Positions 9,754 through 23,190 of a stretch of 64,000 nt of DNA are shown here, piece after piece (within the stretch, counting starts at the first letter, position 1; every line of letters starts with the position of its first letter). This stretch comes from Thiothrix subterranea (GTDB lineage Bacteria > Pseudomonadota > Gammaproteobacteria > Thiotrichales > Thiotrichaceae), in assembly GCF_016772315.1 (NCBI RefSeq), contig NZ_CP053482.1:744001-808000 (forward strand), in the 5' to 3' direction. The notes under the pieces were generated by a model that was given only the letters and a program-made list of their open reading frames with translations, did not search any database and was not told the DNA's origin. The translations under genes were made by a program, and so were the position numbers.

Positions 9754-12060
9754 CTAACCTGCCTTTGCTATTTGGAGCGCACCAAAAGACGCGCCCAACA
9801 CGTTGGATACTTCAATGCCCGACGGCAAACCGGCACAACCTGCTGGAATACCCGCGTCCAGTTGTGCTGGCAGCGTGATCGTCACCGCACCTTGCGAGAC
9901 TTTGAGCGTATCGCCAGCCGCGACACCCATATTCGCTGCATCTTGCGGATTCAACTGCACCGCTGCCGGAGGAATCATGGCTTGTAAGGCTTGCGCACGG
10001 CGCACTAGCGGGTCAACACGGTACATTTCCACGTCACCAATACGCTGGAACGCCCCTTCTGCCGCCTTAGAGACACAAGACTTTGTGTCTCTACCCACAG
10101 TGCCAGCATAATGATTGTTACAAGCCACTACGCCGTCGAGTTCAAGGTGCAATTCAGCCACGATTTCTTCGGTGGCAACCCAGTCAAATTCAGGCACACC
10201 CACTGTATTACCCAACACCCGCAGCACTTTCCAAGTAGGTCGAGCCTCGCCCGGTGGCACAGTCGCGCCCTTAAAGTTTTGCCATTGCCCCGCTGCATTA
10301 ATAAACGTGCCAGAAGTTTCTGCAAACGTCGAACCGGGCAATAACACCGTCGCGTATTTGCGCGTGGTATCATCCGCAAACGGCGCAATCACAATCACGT
10401 TTTCCGCCGCACTCAAGGCTTTCATCGCTTGTTGCGGATTCGCGAAATCTGCCAACTCGGTATTCAGCAATACAAACGTGCGAGTATTTTCACTGAGGAA
10501 TTCACCCACCGGCACACCCGCTTGTTTGAGTTCACGTCCCGCCGATAAACGGTGCGGCACAACACCAGCTACCCACGCACCCACACTGTTGGCACTTTCC
10601 GCCAAATAGCCAAAGGTTGCGCCCGTTTGTTCGGCAATCGTGTAAGCCAAGCCGCGTAATGCGGCAAAATCGGGATGCTGAACGGCGACATTACCCAGCA
10701 ATACCGTCACGTGTTCTGCCTGTTTCAGCGTTGCCATCACCGCATTATCAGGGTCATTAACCATCGCTTGTAGAGCTTGCAGCATCGCTGCCGGAGCAAC
10801 CGCCTGTTGCGCCACATCGTAATTGAAATCGAATGCACGCGGATTCAACGCCATCACCGCCGCGCCTTTGAGTGCCGCTTTACGGATGCGGTGATTCAGT
10901 AACGGCTGTTCTTGGCGCACATTAGAACCAATCAAAAATATCGCATTTTGCTGTTCCAATTGCGCAATAGGCATTCCCAATGATGGGCAAAGCGGTGCAG
11001 CACCTTGGTCGCTGAAATCGGTCTGGCGTACACGGTGGTCAATATTGCGAATGTTCAAACCGCGCATTAAACGCTGGAACAAATACAGTTCTTCCACGGT
11101 GGAAGTCGCACTTGCCAATGCACCGGTACGCGCTGGGTCAGCCGCCCGCAAAATTTCCGCCGTCGCATCCAACGCTTGCTGCCAACTGACTTCATACCAA
11201 TGCCCGTCGCGCTTGAGCATTGGCTTGGTAATACGGTCAGCACTGGCAATACCTTGATAGCTGAAACGGTCACGGTCAGAAATCCAGCACTCGTTTATCG
11301 CGTCATTTTCACGCGGCACTGCCCGCACCACTTCTTTGCGGAAGGTGTGCACCTGAAGGTGTGAACCCACCGAATCGTGCGGGGCAATCGCATCATGCGC
11401 CACCATTTCCCAGGCCCGTGCTTTGTAGCGTGACGGTTTCGCGGTCAGCGCACCCACGGGGCAGAGGTCAATCACATTGCCGGAGAGTTCCGATTTGAGC
11501 GATTTCTCAATATACGTGCCGATTTCGAGCCGATCACCGCGCCCTACCCCGCCCATTTCACGCATCCCGGCAATTTCATCGCCAAAACGCACACAGCGGG
11601 TGCATTGAATGCAGCGGGTCATTTCGGTTTCGATCAACGGGCCAATGTCTTTGTCTTGCACCACGCGCTTGATTTCAGCGTATTGCGATTTATTGCTGCC
11701 GTAACCCACTGATATATCTTGCAGTTCACATTCACCACCCTGATCGCAAATCGGGCAATCCAGCGGATGGTTGATCAGCAGGAATTCCATAATGCCTTTC
11801 TGCGCGTTCTTGGCTTTGTCGGAGCGCGTCCAGAATTTCATGCCTGCATTCACGGGCGTGGCGCAAGCGGGAACCGGTTTCCACGACTTTTCCATTTCCA
11901 CCAAGCACATGCGGCAGTTGGCGGCAATCGAAAGCTTTTTGTGGTAGCAAAAACGCGGAATGCTAATGCCATTATTATCAGCCACTTCAATCAGCATCGC
12001 ACCTTTGCGAGCCTGAACCGGCTGGTCGTTAATTTCGATGGTGACGAATTCTTCTGCCAT
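9754..12060 (-). CDS. nuoG: NADH-quinone oxidoreductase subunit G
   Basis: A 768-residue iron-sulfur subunit of the peripheral arm. The N-terminus has a [2Fe-2S] domain ([10 protein letters not shown]), the histidine-ligated cluster segment [18 protein letters not shown] and the [4Fe-4S] motif [13 protein letters not shown]. The rest is a molybdopterin-oxidoreductase-like domain without expected cofactor activity. One oddity: a 26-bp palindrome at 10068-10093 is embedded in frame in the C-terminal third, encoding [11 protein letters not shown]. The frame stays open through it. Confidence 0.96.
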   Translation of the reverse strand: MAEEFVTIEINDQPVQARKGAMLIEVADNNGISIPRFCYHKKLSIAANCRMCLVEMEKSWKPVPACATPVNAGMKFWTRSDKAKNAQKGIMEFLLINHPLDCPICDQGGECELQDISVGYGSNKSQYAEIKRVVQDKDIGPLIETEMTRCIQCTRCVRFGDEIAGMREMGGVGRGDRLEIGTYIEKSLKSELSGNVIDLCPVGALTAKPSRYKARAWEMVAHDAIAPHDSVGSHLQVHTFRKEVVRAVPRENDAINECWISDRDRFSYQGIASADRITKPMLKRDGHWYEVSWQQALDATAEILRAADPARTGALASATSTVEELYLFQRLMRGLNIRNIDHRVRQTDFSDQGAAPLCPSLGMPIAQLEQQNAIFLIGSNVRQEQPLLNHRIRKAALKGAAVMALNPRAFDFNYDVAQQAVAPAAMLQALQAMVNDPDNAVMATLKQAEHVTVLLGNVAVQHPDFAALRGLAYTIAEQTGATFGYLAESANSVGAWVAGVVPHRLSAGRELKQAGVPVGEFLSENTRTFVLLNTELADFANPQQAMKALSAAENVIVIAPFADDTTRKYATVLLPGSTFAETSGTFINAAGQWQNFKGATVPPGEARPTWKVLRVLGNTVGVPEFDWVATEEIVAELHLELDGVVACNNHYAGTVGRDTKSCVSKAAEGAFQRIGDVEMYRVDPLVRRAQALQAMIPPAAVQLNPQDAANMGVAAGDTLKVSQGAVTITLPAQLDAGIPAGCAGLPSGIEVSNVLGASFGALQIAKAG
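10068..10093. repeat. Palindrome inside nuoG
   Basis: TAGAGACACAA, a four-base centre, then TTGTGTCTCTA: two perfect 11-bp arms. It lies within the nuoG coding region and keeps the frame. Short palindromes of this look (TAGAGAC...GTCTCTA) recur in some bacterial genomes as dispersed elements. I noticed no second copy in this window. Confidence 0.7.
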
Positions 12061-12063
12061 GTG

Positions 12064-13344
12064 TTACCCCTGTCCCACCATGCTACGACCGTGCTTGACG
12101 TAGTATTCAAATTCCTCACGGAAATGCTTAACGAAACTCCACACCGGCATCGCCGCCGCTTCACCCAAGGCGCAAATGGAACGGCCTTCGATATTGTGGG
12201 AAATTTCTTCGAGCCGCGTAACGTCTTCCATCTTACCCTTGCCTTCCACAATGCGGGTCAACATACGGTACAACCAGCCAGTGCCTTCACGGCAAGGCGT
12301 GCATTGCCCGCAGGATTCGGAAAAGTAGAAACGTGAAATGCGTTGCAACACTTTGACCATATCGGTGGTGTCGTCCATCACAATGACTGCGCCCGAACCC
12401 AAGTACGAACCCGCTTTGGCAATGGTGTCGTAGTCCATCGTCAAGCCCATCATCACCTCACCCGGCAACACCGGAACGGACGAACCACCCGGAATCACCG
12501 CTTTCAACTTGCGTCCGTTGCGCACCCCGCCAGCTAACGCCAGCAGTTCAGGGAACGGCATTCCCATTGGAATCTCGAAATTGCCCGGATTGTTCAAATG
12601 CCCTGACATCGAAAACAGCTTTTCGCCACCCGAATTTTTCACACCCAGATCAGCGAACCACTTGCCGCCGTTGCGCATAATCACCGGAATGGAGGATAGC
12701 GTTTCAGTGTTATTAATCGTGGTCGGGCGACCGTACAAACCGAAACTCGCAGGGAATGGCGGCTTGAAACGCGGCTGGCCTTTTTTGCCTTCCAGCGATT
12801 CCAGCAAGGCAGTTTCTTCGCCACACACATACGCACCCGCACCAAGCGTGCCGTACAGATCAAAATCAACGCCACTGCCTTGAATATTTTTACCCAGCAA
12901 ACCGAGCTCGTAAGCTTCTTTCACTGCCTGCTCAAAATTGATGAACGGCTCATCCATAAACTCGCCGCGCATGTAGTTGTAGCCAACGGTTGCGCCAATG
13001 CTGTAACCGGCAATCGCCATGCCTTCGACCAGCGCGTGCGGGTTGAAACGCAGGATGTCGCGGTCTTTGCACGTACCCGGTTCGGATTCGTCTGAGTTGC
13101 ACACGATGTATTTTTGCCCCGGCATAGTGCGCGGCATAAAGCTCCACTTCATGCCAGTAGGAAAACCCGCCCCGCCACGCCCGCGCAAACCGGAATCTTT
13201 GATTTCTTCAATGATTTCTTCGGGTGGGGTCTTTTCAGCCAGAATTTTTCGCCATGCCTGATAGCCGCCAACTTTGAGGTAGCTTTCCAAGGTATTGGCT
13301 TGGTCGCCAAATTGGGTCGTGATGAAACAGACTTGATTTGCCAT
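12064..13344 (-). CDS. nuoF: NADH-quinone oxidoreductase subunit F
   Basis: A 426-residue subunit that oxidises NADH. It contains the FMN/NADH-binding glycine-rich segment [15 protein letters not shown] near residue 60, the flavin-binding block [16 protein letters not shown] and the C-terminal [4Fe-4S] N3 ligands in [15 protein letters not shown]. The start [20 protein letters not shown] at 13344 gives the usual length; an in-frame codon ten residues upstream is less likely. nuoE ends five bases before. Confidence 0.97.
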   Translation of the reverse strand: MANQVCFITTQFGDQANTLESYLKVGGYQAWRKILAEKTPPEEIIEEIKDSGLRGRGGAGFPTGMKWSFMPRTMPGQKYIVCNSDESEPGTCKDRDILRFNPHALVEGMAIAGYSIGATVGYNYMRGEFMDEPFINFEQAVKEAYELGLLGKNIQGSGVDFDLYGTLGAGAYVCGEETALLESLEGKKGQPRFKPPFPASFGLYGRPTTINNTETLSSIPVIMRNGGKWFADLGVKNSGGEKLFSMSGHLNNPGNFEIPMGMPFPELLALAGGVRNGRKLKAVIPGGSSVPVLPGEVMMGLTMDYDTIAKAGSYLGSGAVIVMDDTTDMVKVLQRISRFYFSESCGQCTPCREGTGWLYRMLTRIVEGKGKMEDVTRLEEISHNIEGRSICALGEAAAMPVWSFVKHFREEFEYYVKHGRSMVGQG

Positions 13345-13348
13345 GTGC

Positions 13349-13870
13349 TTACTCCAGTCCGTCCAAAATCTCATCCACTTTTTCAGGGGTGAGATGGGTG
13401 TGGTATACGTGGTTGACCTGCATCATCGGCGCACTGCTACACGCCGCAAGACACTCTTCTTCGACTTTGAGGAAGAACTTGCCATCTGAGGTAGATTCAC
13501 CCAACTTAATACCCAACTTTTTCTCAACATGATCGAGAATCACATCAGAACCGCACAACATACAGGAGACATTGGTGCAAACCGAAATGCTGTATTTCGC
13601 CGCTGCTTTTGCATCCATTTCATACATGGAATAAAAACTGGCAACTTCATACACTGCAATTTCGGGCAAGCCTAAATAATCTGCCACCGCGTCCATTTTT
13701 TCACGGGATAAATAATGGTCTTCGTGCATCACCGCGCGCAATGCTGCCAGCAGTGCCGATTGCTTTTTATCCGCCGGATAACGTGCCAACCAGCTATCAA
13801 TGTCTTCACGCTCGTGATGGCTGAGCAAGTCGCTTTTGCGCTTGAGCATCGTAATGGGATGTTCAGTCAT
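13349..13870 (-). CDS. nuoE: NADH-quinone oxidoreductase subunit E
   Basis: A 173-residue thioredoxin-fold subunit with a [2Fe-2S] cluster (N1a). Ligands are seen in [11 protein letters not shown] and [13 protein letters not shown]. The ATG at 13870 shares one base with the nuoD stop (TGATG), and a GGGGAGG box lies in the end of nuoD, so the two are coupled. A TTG one codon upstream is less likely to be the start. Confidence 0.96.
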   Translation of the reverse strand: MTEHPITMLKRKSDLLSHHEREDIDSWLARYPADKKQSALLAALRAVMHEDHYLSREKMDAVADYLGLPEIAVYEVASFYSMYEMDAKAAAKYSISVCTNVSCMLCGSDVILDHVEKKLGIKLGESTSDGKFFLKVEEECLAACSSAPMMQVNHVYHTHLTPEKVDEILDGLE

Positions 13871-15123
13871 CAACGGTCAACCTCCCCGAAAACAATATCT
13901 TGTGTGCCGATAATCGCCACCACGTCAGCCAGCATGTGGCCTTTCACCATTTCATCCAAGCCGGATAAATGTGCAAACCCTGGCGCACGTACTTTTAAGC
14001 GGTACGGTTTATTCGCGCCATCCGAGACGATGTAGCAGCCGAATTCACCTTTAGGGTGTTCCACTGCTGCATAGGATTCGCCTTCCGGCAAGCAATAGCC
14101 TTCGGTCATCAGCTTGAAATGCTGAATCAAGGCTTCCATATCCTGCTTCATCTCAGCGCGTTTCGGCGGAGCGATTTTGCTGTCTTCCAGCATTACTTCA
14201 CCGGGATTCACACGCAGCCAGTCAATGCATTGCTTGATAATACTGTTGGATTGGCGCATTTCTTCGACTCGCACCAAATAGCGGTCGTAGCTATCGCCTT
14301 GCACCCCGACCGGAATATCGAAATCCATCTTGTCGTAAGCAGCATAAGGTTGCTTCTTTCGCAAATCCCATTCAACGCCCGAACCGCGTAGCATCGGCCC
14401 ACTGAAACCCAGTTGCAGGGCACGTTCCGGCGACACCACACCGATACCCACTAGACGCTGTTTCCAAATACGGTTATCGGTCAGCAGGGTTTCGTATTCA
14501 TCCACATAACCGGGGAAACGGTTGGTGAAATCTTCCAGGAAATCCAGCAACGAGCCACCGCGATTGGCATTCAAACGCTTAGCTTCGGCTTCAGTGCGGA
14601 AACGGTTCGGTAAAAATTGCGGCATGGAATCCGGCAAATCGCGGTAAACCCCGCCCGGACGGTAATAAGTGGCGTGCAAACGTGCACCAGACACCGCTTC
14701 ATACGCATCCATCAAATCTTCGCGTTCGCGGAAAGCGTACAGGAACATGGTCATTGCACCCACGTCCAGCGCGTGTGCGCCAATCCACAGCAAGTGATTG
14801 AGAATACGGGTAATTTCGTCGAACATGGTACGAATGTAGAGCGCACGTTCTGGCGGGGTAATTCCCAACAGCTTTTCAATCGCCAGCACATAACCGTGTT
14901 CATTGCACATCATTGACACGTAATCGAGGCGATCCATGTAACCGATGCTTTGGTTATACGGTTTGCTTTCTGCCAACTTTTCAGTGCCACGGTGCAGCAA
15001 GCCAATGTGCGGGTCAGCACGCACGATGGTTTCACCGTCCATTTCCAGCACCAGACGCAACACACCGTGCGCGGCGGGGTGAGCTGGGCCAAAGTTCAGC
15101 GTAAAATTGCGGATTTCAGGCAT
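13870..15123 (-). CDS. nuoD: NADH-quinone oxidoreductase subunit D
   Basis: A 417-residue subunit related to the large subunit of NiFe hydrogenases. It forms the quinone-binding site with NuoB. Typical sequence includes [20 protein letters not shown] at the N-terminus, [12 protein letters not shown], and the C-terminal [20 protein letters not shown]. Separate nuoC and nuoD genes are kept here, unlike the fused nuoCD of E. coli. The start overlaps the nuoC stop by one base (TAATG). Confidence 0.97.
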   Translation of the reverse strand: MPEIRNFTLNFGPAHPAAHGVLRLVLEMDGETIVRADPHIGLLHRGTEKLAESKPYNQSIGYMDRLDYVSMMCNEHGYVLAIEKLLGITPPERALYIRTMFDEITRILNHLLWIGAHALDVGAMTMFLYAFREREDLMDAYEAVSGARLHATYYRPGGVYRDLPDSMPQFLPNRFRTEAEAKRLNANRGGSLLDFLEDFTNRFPGYVDEYETLLTDNRIWKQRLVGIGVVSPERALQLGFSGPMLRGSGVEWDLRKKQPYAAYDKMDFDIPVGVQGDSYDRYLVRVEEMRQSNSIIKQCIDWLRVNPGEVMLEDSKIAPPKRAEMKQDMEALIQHFKLMTEGYCLPEGESYAAVEHPKGEFGCYIVSDGANKPYRLKVRAPGFAHLSGLDEMVKGHMLADVVAIIGTQDIVFGEVDR

Positions 15124-15836
15124 TAGTCATCACGCTCCACGGCTGGGGAAAAACGCTGGTCAGCGCGGATAGTGCGCGGAACCAATACCCGCGCTTCAAT
15201 GGATACAGGTTCGTAAATGACGCGCTTTTGCTCAGCGTCGTAACGCATTTCAACCTGCCCGATGAGCGGGAAATCTTTGCGGAAGGGGTGTCCGACAAAA
15301 CCGTAGTCGGTGAGGATGCGGCGTAAATCCGGGTGTCCACTGAACATAATCCCAAACAGATCAAATGCTTCACGCTCGTACCAATTCACTGAACTCCAGA
15401 TGTCTATCAACGATGCCACTACCGGAAAATCGTTGTCATCGCAGCGTGTGCGTACCCGGATACGCAGATTGCGGCTCACCGATAACAAGTGGATTACCAC
15501 TGCGAAACGTTTACCCGCGAACTGAGCACCCTCTTCCTGCGCATCAAAATCAAACGGATCCGCCTCAGTGGCTTGTGCCGCACGGCTAAAACCGCTGCGC
15601 GAGGCAGTGGTCACATCCCATTCCGCATCGCCATACGTGAGGTAATCAACCCCACACAAGTCGGTCAGTTGGGCAAAATCCAGCATGGAATCGTGCCGCA
15701 GGAAACGCGCCACTTCTAGCCAATGTTCAGCGGCTACTTCCAAGGTTAACTCGCCGTGCGCCAGAATGCTGGCTGACAGCTTATCGCCGAGTCCTTCCTG
15801 AACGTAATCCTTAACAAATTCGAGTGATACAGCCAT
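15123..15836 (-). CDS. nuoC: NADH-quinone oxidoreductase subunit C
   Basis: A 237-residue peripheral-arm subunit. The signature [20 protein letters not shown] is intact near residue 151, followed by [20 protein letters not shown]. NuoC helps shape the interface with NuoD. It lies three bases after nuoB and is coupled to nuoD. No irregularity is seen. Confidence 0.97.
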   Translation of the reverse strand: MAVSLEFVKDYVQEGLGDKLSASILAHGELTLEVAAEHWLEVARFLRHDSMLDFAQLTDLCGVDYLTYGDAEWDVTTASRSGFSRAAQATEADPFDFDAQEEGAQFAGKRFAVVIHLLSVSRNLRIRVRTRCDDNDFPVVASLIDIWSSVNWYEREAFDLFGIMFSGHPDLRRILTDYGFVGHPFRKDFPLIGQVEMRYDAEQKRVIYEPVSIEARVLVPRTIRADQRFSPAVERDD

Positions 15837-15839
15837 GAA

Positions 15840-16316
15840 TTACCGCGCTATCGTGTTGGTTCGACGAATTTTATTCTGCAACTGGATAATGCCATACAGC
15901 AGGGCTTCAGCGGTTGGCGGGCAACCGGGTACGTAAATATCCACCGGCACAATCCGGTCACAGCCGCGCACCACCGCGTAGGAATAATGGTAGTAACCGC
16001 CACCATTGGCACAAGACCCCATCGAAATCACCCAACGCGGTTCCGCCATCTGATCATAGACCTTGCGCAACGCCGGAGCCATTTTGTTGGTCAGCGTTCC
16101 TGCCACGATCATCACATCTGATTGGCGCGGACTGGGGCGGAACACAATGCCGAAACGGTCTAAATCGTAACGAGAAGCCCCTGCGTGCATCATTTCGACC
16201 GCGCAGCACGCCAGACCAAAGGTCATCGGCCACAACGAGCCAGTACGCGCCCAATTGATCAGGGCATCGGCTGTCGTGGTAACGAAGCCTTTCTCCAGAA
16301 TCCCTTCTACTCCCAT
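15840..16316 (-). CDS. nuoB: NADH-quinone oxidoreductase subunit B
   Basis: A 158-residue subunit carrying cluster N2, the last iron-sulfur cluster before quinone. Ligands are in [33 protein letters not shown] and [14 protein letters not shown]. The start [20 protein letters not shown] at 16316 matches the family; the frame upstream overlaps nuoA. It overlaps the 3' end of nuoA by ten bases. Confidence 0.97.
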   Translation of the reverse strand: MGVEGILEKGFVTTTADALINWARTGSLWPMTFGLACCAVEMMHAGASRYDLDRFGIVFRPSPRQSDVMIVAGTLTNKMAPALRKVYDQMAEPRWVISMGSCANGGGYYHYSYAVVRGCDRIVPVDIYVPGCPPTAEALLYGIIQLQNKIRRTNTIAR

Positions 16317-16663
16317 TCCAATGCCCCTTTTTTCCACTCGTAGATAAAACCAACAATCAGGATAGTCAGGAAAATACCCATCGCCACGATACCGAACACA
16401 CCAATGGTGTCGAGCACAATGGCCCACGGAAACAGAAAGGCGATTTCAAGGTCGAAGATGATGAAGAGGATGGCGACGAGGTAATAACGCACATCAAATT
16501 TGATGCGAGAGTCTTCAAACGCGGGGAAGCCGCACTCGAACGGTGAATCTTTTTCTGCGTCTGGTCGGCGCGGGCCTGCGAGCAACCCCAAACCTAGCAA
16601 TACCACTGCTAAGCCAAAACCGACTGCCAGAAAAACGAGAATGGGAAGGTATTCTCCTAGCAT
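16307..16663 (-). CDS. nuoA: NADH-quinone oxidoreductase subunit A
   Basis: A 118-residue membrane subunit with three helices, first gene of the nuo operon. The conserved loop [20 protein letters not shown] after helix 1 is intact and includes the quinone-site-linked cysteine. The start [20 protein letters not shown] at 16663 follows an AGGAGT box. The 224 bases between here and tRNA-Leu should contain the operon promoter; I could not fix a convincing -35/-10 pair there. Confidence 0.96.
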   Translation of the reverse strand: MLGEYLPILVFLAVGFGLAVVLLGLGLLAGPRRPDAEKDSPFECGFPAFEDSRIKFDVRYYLVAILFIIFDLEIAFLFPWAIVLDTIGVFGIVAMGIFLTILIVGFIYEWKKGALEWE

Positions 16664-16848
16664 ACTAACTCCTGGTGCAAACCGTAGCGTTCTCTCCAAA
16701 CCACTCGGTTGTCTGTGATGCATGATTCCAAACACACACTGTTTGTATCACTATTTCGTTATACAGTCGAATATAACGGTGCATGAACCACAGATTAATT
16801 CCCCAAAGTGGGTATTGTCAGGTTTTAGCAAGAATTAGGCATATAAGC

Positions 16849-16882
16849 AAAAAGCCCATCATCTTACGATGACAGGCTTTTT
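16849..16882 (-). terminator. Rho-independent terminator after tRNA-Leu
   Basis: On the minus strand AAAAAGCC, a stem GTCATC/GATGATG with a GTAA loop, then GGCTTTTT. It is placed six bases after the tRNA 3' end and before nuoA, so it separates the tRNA transcript from the nuo operon. Confidence 0.75.
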
Positions 16883-16887
16883 ATGTA

Positions 16888-16972
16888 TGGTACCGACGAC
16901 CGGACTCGAACCGGTACAGCTTGCGCCACTACCCCCTCAAGATAGCGTGTCTACCAATTCCACCACGTCGGC
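16888..16972 (-). tRNA. tRNA-Leu (anticodon GAG)
   Basis: An 85-nt class II tRNA on the minus strand with a long variable arm and encoded CCA. It begins GCCGACGTGGTGGAATTGGT. The anticodon arm reads CTATC TTGAGGG GGTAG, giving GAG. Its place next to secG matches the secG-leuU arrangement of enterobacteria. Confidence 0.96.
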
Positions 16973-16985
16973 AAAGCAGGCGCAC

Positions 16986-17014
16986 ATTCTATGCTATTAC
17001 TTTGTATCTTGCAC
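16986..17014 (-). promoter_or_regulatory. Predicted promoter of tRNA-Leu inside the secG 3' end
   Basis: Minus-strand GTGCAA (17009-17014) and TAGAAT (16986-16991), with a 17-base spacer. The -10 box is 14 bases before the tRNA. The layout resembles the TTGCAA-17-TATAGT promoter of the tRNA-fMet gene in this window. Consensus-based inference. Confidence 0.4.
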
Positions 17015-17446
17015 GGGTTTTTCAGCGTCAGCCGCCGAATTTGCCGGTTTTTCTTCAGTCTGCACTGCCGGAGCAGGCGGAACATCGCTAGGCGCAGCTT
17101 CTTTCGCAGCAGGTGCAGGCGGAACATCACTGCTTGACACTGGCGGCGCGGCTGTTTCCACAGTTTTTTCCGCAGGTGCAATCGCATCCATAATACTACT
17201 CGATTCGATAGTACGCCCTGAAGCAAGGAAAGCTAATGCCAATGCCACCAAAAAGAAAATCGTTGCCAGAATACCGGTAGTGCGACTCAGAAAATTCGCC
17301 GAACCTTGTGAACCGAATACCGTACCCGACGCACCGCTACCAAACGCAGCACCTGCATCAGCACCTTTGCCCTGTTGCATTAGGATTAACACAATCATGG
17401 CCACAGAAACAACGATCAAAATGATCAACAAGACATTGTATAACAT
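16997..17446 (-). CDS. secG: Protein translocase subunit SecG
   Basis: A 149-residue inner-membrane protein of the SecYEG translocon. The first helix [20 protein letters not shown], the [20 protein letters not shown] loop and a second helix ([20 protein letters not shown]) are typical. Beyond residue 90 is a low-complexity alanine/proline-rich tail ([18 protein letters not shown]) of the kind often seen in proteobacterial SecG. It follows tpiA by 14 bases. Confidence 0.95.
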   Translation of the reverse strand: MLYNVLLIILIVVSVAMIVLILMQQGKGADAGAAFGSGASGTVFGSQGSANFLSRTTGILATIFFLVALALAFLASGRTIESSSIMDAIAPAEKTVETAAPPVSSSDVPPAPAAKEAAPSDVPPAPAVQTEEKPANSAADAEKPVQDTK

Positions 17447-17460
17447 AGTTTTTTTGAACC

Positions 17461-18213
17461 TTAGTTACCGGCTTTGCAAATGGCTAAGAATTCTTGTGCA
17501 TCCAATGCTGCACCGCCGATCAAGCCACCGTCAATATCCGGCATTGCAAACAATTCAGTAGCATTCGCGCCTTTAACGCTGCCACCGTATAAAATTTGTA
17601 CTTTCGCGGCAACTGATTCATTCAGCGTCGCTAATTTGCCACGAATAAACGCATGAACATCCTGCGCTTGTTGCGGACTAGCGGTTTTACCCGTGCCAAT
17701 CGCCCACACCGGTTCGTAAGCAATCACACCGTCAGTCAGTGCTTCCACACCTTCCAGCGCAATCACTGCGTCCAGTTGACGCGCCACGACCGCTTCGGTA
17801 ATGCCTGCTTCGCGCTCTTCCAGCGTTTCGCCCACACACAGAATCGGTTTGAGGCCGTGCTTACGTGCGGCAGCAAACTTACGTGCAGTATCAGCGTCTT
17901 GCTCACCGTAAATTGCACGGCGTTCAGAGTGACCCACAATCGCGTAGTCACAGCCAAATTCCTTGAGCATCACCCCGGAAACTTCGCCCGTGAAAGCACC
18001 TGCGTCTTGATCAGCAATATCCTGAGAACCCAGACCGATACGACTTCCAGCCACCAGCGTTTGAGTCATGGGAATGTAGACGTAAGGTGGGCAAACTGCC
18101 ACCGCTACATTATCCATGCCTTCCAGTCCAGCTAGAATACCACCCATCAAAGACTCGATACTCGCCTTTGACCCGTTTAGTTTCCAGTTACCTGCAACCA
18201 ATTTTTGACGCAT
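17461..18213 (-). CDS. tpiA: Triose-phosphate isomerase
   Basis: A 250-residue TIM barrel that interconverts dihydroxyacetone phosphate and glyceraldehyde 3-phosphate. It starts [20 protein letters not shown] with the substrate-binding Asn/Lys. The electrophile histidine is in AIVGHSERR, the catalytic glutamate in [12 protein letters not shown] and the phosphate loop in [12 protein letters not shown] strong GGTGGAG ribosome binding site precedes the ATG. Confidence 0.98.
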   Translation of the reverse strand: MRQKLVAGNWKLNGSKASIESLMGGILAGLEGMDNVAVAVCPPYVYIPMTQTLVAGSRIGLGSQDIADQDAGAFTGEVSGVMLKEFGCDYAIVGHSERRAIYGEQDADTARKFAAARKHGLKPILCVGETLEEREAGITEAVVARQLDAVIALEGVEALTDGVIAYEPVWAIGTGKTASPQQAQDVHAFIRGKLATLNESVAAKVQILYGGSVKGANATELFAMPDIDGGLIGGAALDAQEFLAICKAGN

Positions 18214-18289
18214 AACTCCACCTCTCTTTCAAGCAAGGGCGAAAGATTACCTGTATAATCTGTGGAAATCAATCTTCATTCCGGGCAGG

Positions 18290-19624
18290 TCAAGTCGCAG
18301 CCCGCACCGCACTAGCGATTTGCTCTGCCAGTTCAGCGGTTTCGCCGGGGTCTTCGCCTTCAACCATTACCCGAATCAATGGCTCAGTGCCGGATGCACG
18401 CAATAATACTCTGCCACGACTACCCAATTGTTGCTCAACTTGACGCACTGCATCCTGAATCGCGACGGATTCATTCAAATTAATCTTGTGTTTGGTCGGA
18501 ACATTAATCAGCGTTTGCGGGTATTTGATCATTACGCTTTTCAGGTCACGTAACGATTTGCCCGTCATGCGCATGGCACGTAACACTTGCAGTGCGGCAA
18601 TGATACCGTCACCGGTAGTGATGAAATTGCGCACAATGATATGCCCGGAGGATTCGCCACCCAAATCACAATCGTGTTGCGTCATTTGCTCAATAACGTA
18701 GCGGTCGCCGACTTTCGCACGGTAAAACGGTACGCCCAACGCCTGAATCGACTTTTCCAAGCCGAGATTGCTCATCAGCGTGCCAACCACGCCGCCTTGT
18801 AACTTGCCTTCAGCATGACGATGGTGCGCAATAATGGCGAGAATCTCATCGCCATCAACCGTATCACCGCGCTGATCCACCATGATCAAACGATCACCAT
18901 CACCGTCCAAGGCAATACCAAGATCAGCACGATAACGTAAGACGGCATCGCACAAAGCATCCACATGAGTTGCGCCGCACGCTTCATTAATATTGATACC
19001 ATCAGGCGTGTTGCCAATCGCAATGACTTCCGCGCCCAGCTCTTTGAAAACATCGGGTGCAACGTGGTAAGTCGCGCCGTTGGCGCAATCCACCACCATC
19101 CGCAAGCCTTTCAAGGAAACGTTGTTGGGTAACGCGCGTTTGCAGAATTCGATGTAACGCCCCGCCGCGTCTTTAGCACGTTCAACTTTACCCAGCTCGT
19201 CGGAAGACACGGTTTCAAAATCCATATCCAACCAGCGTTCAATTTCTTCTTCTACTTCGTCGGGCAATTTTGTGCCGTCACCAGAGAAAAACTTTACGCC
19301 ATTATCATCGTAAGGATTGTGCGAGGCACTGATTACAATTCCAGCAGAAGCACGGAACGCACGAGTTAAATAAGCCACCGCAGGCGTAGGCATCGGTCCC
19401 AACAAACGAATATTGACTCCTGCTGCCACCAAACCCGCTTGCAATGCAGATTCAAGCATATAGCCAGAAATACGGGTATCTTTGCCAATCAACACCAAAG
19501 GATGCCCGTTACTTGCCAGCACCTTGCCAGCCGCCCAACCCAATTTTAATACAAAGTCAGGTGTCATCGGGTAGCGCCCGATCTTGCCGCGAATCCCGTC
19601 CGTGCCGAAATATTTTCTTGCCAT
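18290..19624 (-). CDS. glmM: Phosphoglucosamine mutase
   Basis: A 444-residue enzyme that converts glucosamine 6-phosphate to glucosamine 1-phosphate for peptidoglycan and LPS precursors. It starts [20 protein letters not shown]. The phospho-serine loop [19 protein letters not shown] is intact, as are the metal site [11 protein letters not shown], the sugar-binding ESSGHIIV and the phosphate-binding [15 protein letters not shown]. It follows folP by 20 bases; folP-glmM is a common proteobacterial pair. Confidence 0.98.
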   Translation of the reverse strand: MARKYFGTDGIRGKIGRYPMTPDFVLKLGWAAGKVLASNGHPLVLIGKDTRISGYMLESALQAGLVAAGVNIRLLGPMPTPAVAYLTRAFRASAGIVISASHNPYDDNGVKFFSGDGTKLPDEVEEEIERWLDMDFETVSSDELGKVERAKDAAGRYIEFCKRALPNNVSLKGLRMVVDCANGATYHVAPDVFKELGAEVIAIGNTPDGININEACGATHVDALCDAVLRYRADLGIALDGDGDRLIMVDQRGDTVDGDEILAIIAHHRHAEGKLQGGVVGTLMSNLGLEKSIQALGVPFYRAKVGDRYVIEQMTQHDCDLGGESSGHIIVRNFITTGDGIIAALQVLRAMRMTGKSLRDLKSVMIKYPQTLINVPTKHKINLNESVAIQDAVRQVEQQLGSRGRVLLRASGTEPLIRVMVEGEDPGETAELAEQIASAVRAAT

Positions 19625-19644
19625 TAGCCCATCTACCTTACTGA

Positions 19645-20460
19645 TTATTTATTCATGACTGCGTTAACGATTTTGAGTGCATCGACCGTTGCGCCCACGT
19701 CGTGTACCCGTACAATATTTGCGCCTTGCATGGCAGCGATTACCGCGCCAGCCACACTGCCATGCAAACGTCCCTCTATCGGGCGATTATCCAACAAAGT
19801 GCCGATCATGGATTTACGTGAAAGCCCTACGAGTATAGGCAAGCCCAAATCAGAAAACGCCGTCAATCTGCGCAATAAGTCCACATTATGCGACAAAGTT
19901 TTCCCAAATCCAAACCCTGGATCAAGAATTAAGCGCTGTCGTGCAATTCCAGCCGTTTCACAAGCTGCAATGCGCTCTTGGAAGAATTGTGAAACATCCT
20001 GCACCACATCATCATAGTGAGGTGATTGCTGCATGGTGCGCGGTTGCCCCTGCATGTGCATCAGGCAAATTGGCACGGTAAGCGGCGCACAGGCTATCAA
20101 TGCACCGGGTTGCTGTAAGGCACACACATCATTGATTAAATCAGCGCCCGCGCTAACTGCCGCCAGCATCACCTCAGGTTTACTGGTATCCACCGACAAC
20201 GGCACATCAAAACGCTCACGAATCGCGGCAATCACCGGAATAACCCGCTCCAGTTCCTCTTCAACTGATACAGAAGCCGCACCAGGGCGCGTGGATTCCC
20301 CACCCACATCAATAATATCCACACCCTCAGACAACATTTGCTCAACGTGTTGTAAGGCGCGGTCACGCGGATGAAATCGACCACCGTCAGAAAACGAATC
20401 CGGCGTGACATTCAGGATGCCCATTACCTGTACAGAAGATTGCGTGATTTGCCATGCCAT
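19645..20460 (-). CDS. folP: Dihydropteroate synthase
   Basis: A 271-residue TIM-barrel enzyme of folate synthesis that joins p-aminobenzoate to dihydropterin pyrophosphate. Signatures are [44 protein letters not shown] and [10 protein letters not shown]. The ATG at 20460 (MAWQITQ) is preferred over an in-frame TTG five codons upstream. A terminator lies just upstream, so folP-glmM may start from its own promoter. Confidence 0.97.
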   Translation of the reverse strand: MAWQITQSSVQVMGILNVTPDSFSDGGRFHPRDRALQHVEQMLSEGVDIIDVGGESTRPGAASVSVEEELERVIPVIAAIRERFDVPLSVDTSKPEVMLAAVSAGADLINDVCALQQPGALIACAPLTVPICLMHMQGQPRTMQQSPHYDDVVQDVSQFFQERIAACETAGIARQRLILDPGFGFGKTLSHNVDLLRRLTAFSDLGLPILVGLSRKSMIGTLLDNRPIEGRLHGSVAGAVIAAMQGANIVRVHDVGATVDALKIVNAVMNK

Positions 20461-20477
20461 TGCGTGATTCCACAAAC

Positions 20478-20506
20478 AAAAGGCGCGAGTGAAATACTCG
20501 CGCCTT
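20478..20506 (-). terminator. Rho-independent terminator between ftsH and folP
   Basis: On the minus strand AAGGCGCGAGT, loop, ACTCGCGCCTT followed by TTGTTT. It lies directly after the ftsH stop and partitions the ftsH and folP-glmM transcripts. Confidence 0.7.
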
Positions 20507-20535
20507 GATTCAATGAAGTGTGATACTAACGAAAC

Positions 20536-22467
<1,932 letters not shown>

Positions 22468-22523
22468 GTGACTTCTCCACTATCAACTGGTGTTATCCAC
22501 GTGTAACACCTATTACGGTGATA

Positions 22524-23144
22524 TTACAACACAAAACCTTGCGCTAATATATAAACCTCCCGGCTGCGTGGTCTTGATGCCGCCGGTTTCCTTACTTTTA
22601 CTGTTTTAAAGCTGCTGCGCACTTCGCGAAGGAAGCCTTCTGAGCCATCGCCCTGAAACAGTTTCACCAGAAAAGTGCCACCTGGCTTTAATACCTGACG
22701 CGCCATATCGAATGCAAGTTCACACAGATGAATGGAACGTGGCTGATCAACTGCATCGACTCCACTCATATTGGGTGCCATATCCGAAATAACAAGATCT
22801 GCTTTATCGCCACCGAGTAAATTCAGCATTTCCATCAGGACAGATTCTTCACGAAAATCCCCTAACACAAATTCCACAAAAGGTAACGGATCCAGCGGCA
22901 AGATGTCACTCGCCACAATCCGCCCTTTTTGCCCGACAAACTTGGTGGCGTACTGGCTCCATCCGCCGGGAGCTGCACCCAAATCCACTACTTTCATGCC
23001 GGGCTGTAGAATGCGATCTTTCTCCTGAATTTCCTGCAATTTATATACTGCACGCGAACGGTACCCTTCTTGCTGTGCTTTTTTGACGTATTCATCACTA
23101 AAATGTTCGCCCAGCCACCTTTGACTGCTTTTGCTTCTTGCCAT
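22524..23144 (-). CDS. rlmE: 23S rRNA (uridine-2'-O) methyltransferase RlmE
   Basis: A 206-residue SAM-dependent methyltransferase (RrmJ/FtsJ) acting on U2552 of 23S rRNA. The SAM motif is [19 protein letters not shown], and the catalytic K-D-K-E residues are suggested by [20 protein letters not shown] and [14 protein letters not shown]. It is divergent from yhbY with a 46-base gap that must hold both promoters. The rlmE-ftsH order and divergent yhbY are typical of Gammaproteobacteria. Confidence 0.97.
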   Translation of the reverse strand: MARSKSSQRWLGEHFSDEYVKKAQQEGYRSRAVYKLQEIQEKDRILQPGMKVVDLGAAPGGWSQYATKFVGQKGRIVASDILPLDPLPFVEFVLGDFREESVLMEMLNLLGGDKADLVISDMAPNMSGVDAVDQPRSIHLCELAFDMARQVLKPGGTFLVKLFQGDGSEGFLREVRSSFKTVKVRKPAASRPRSREVYILAQGFVL

Positions 23145-23190
23145 GCCGTGTTATCACTCATTACACTTCATCAATTTAGAGAAGCGTATC

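Noticed and set aside
16664-16887. Possible nuo promoter boxes (CTGACA, TATAAC)
   Set aside because: No pair had both good consensus and spacing, so no promoter was annotated.
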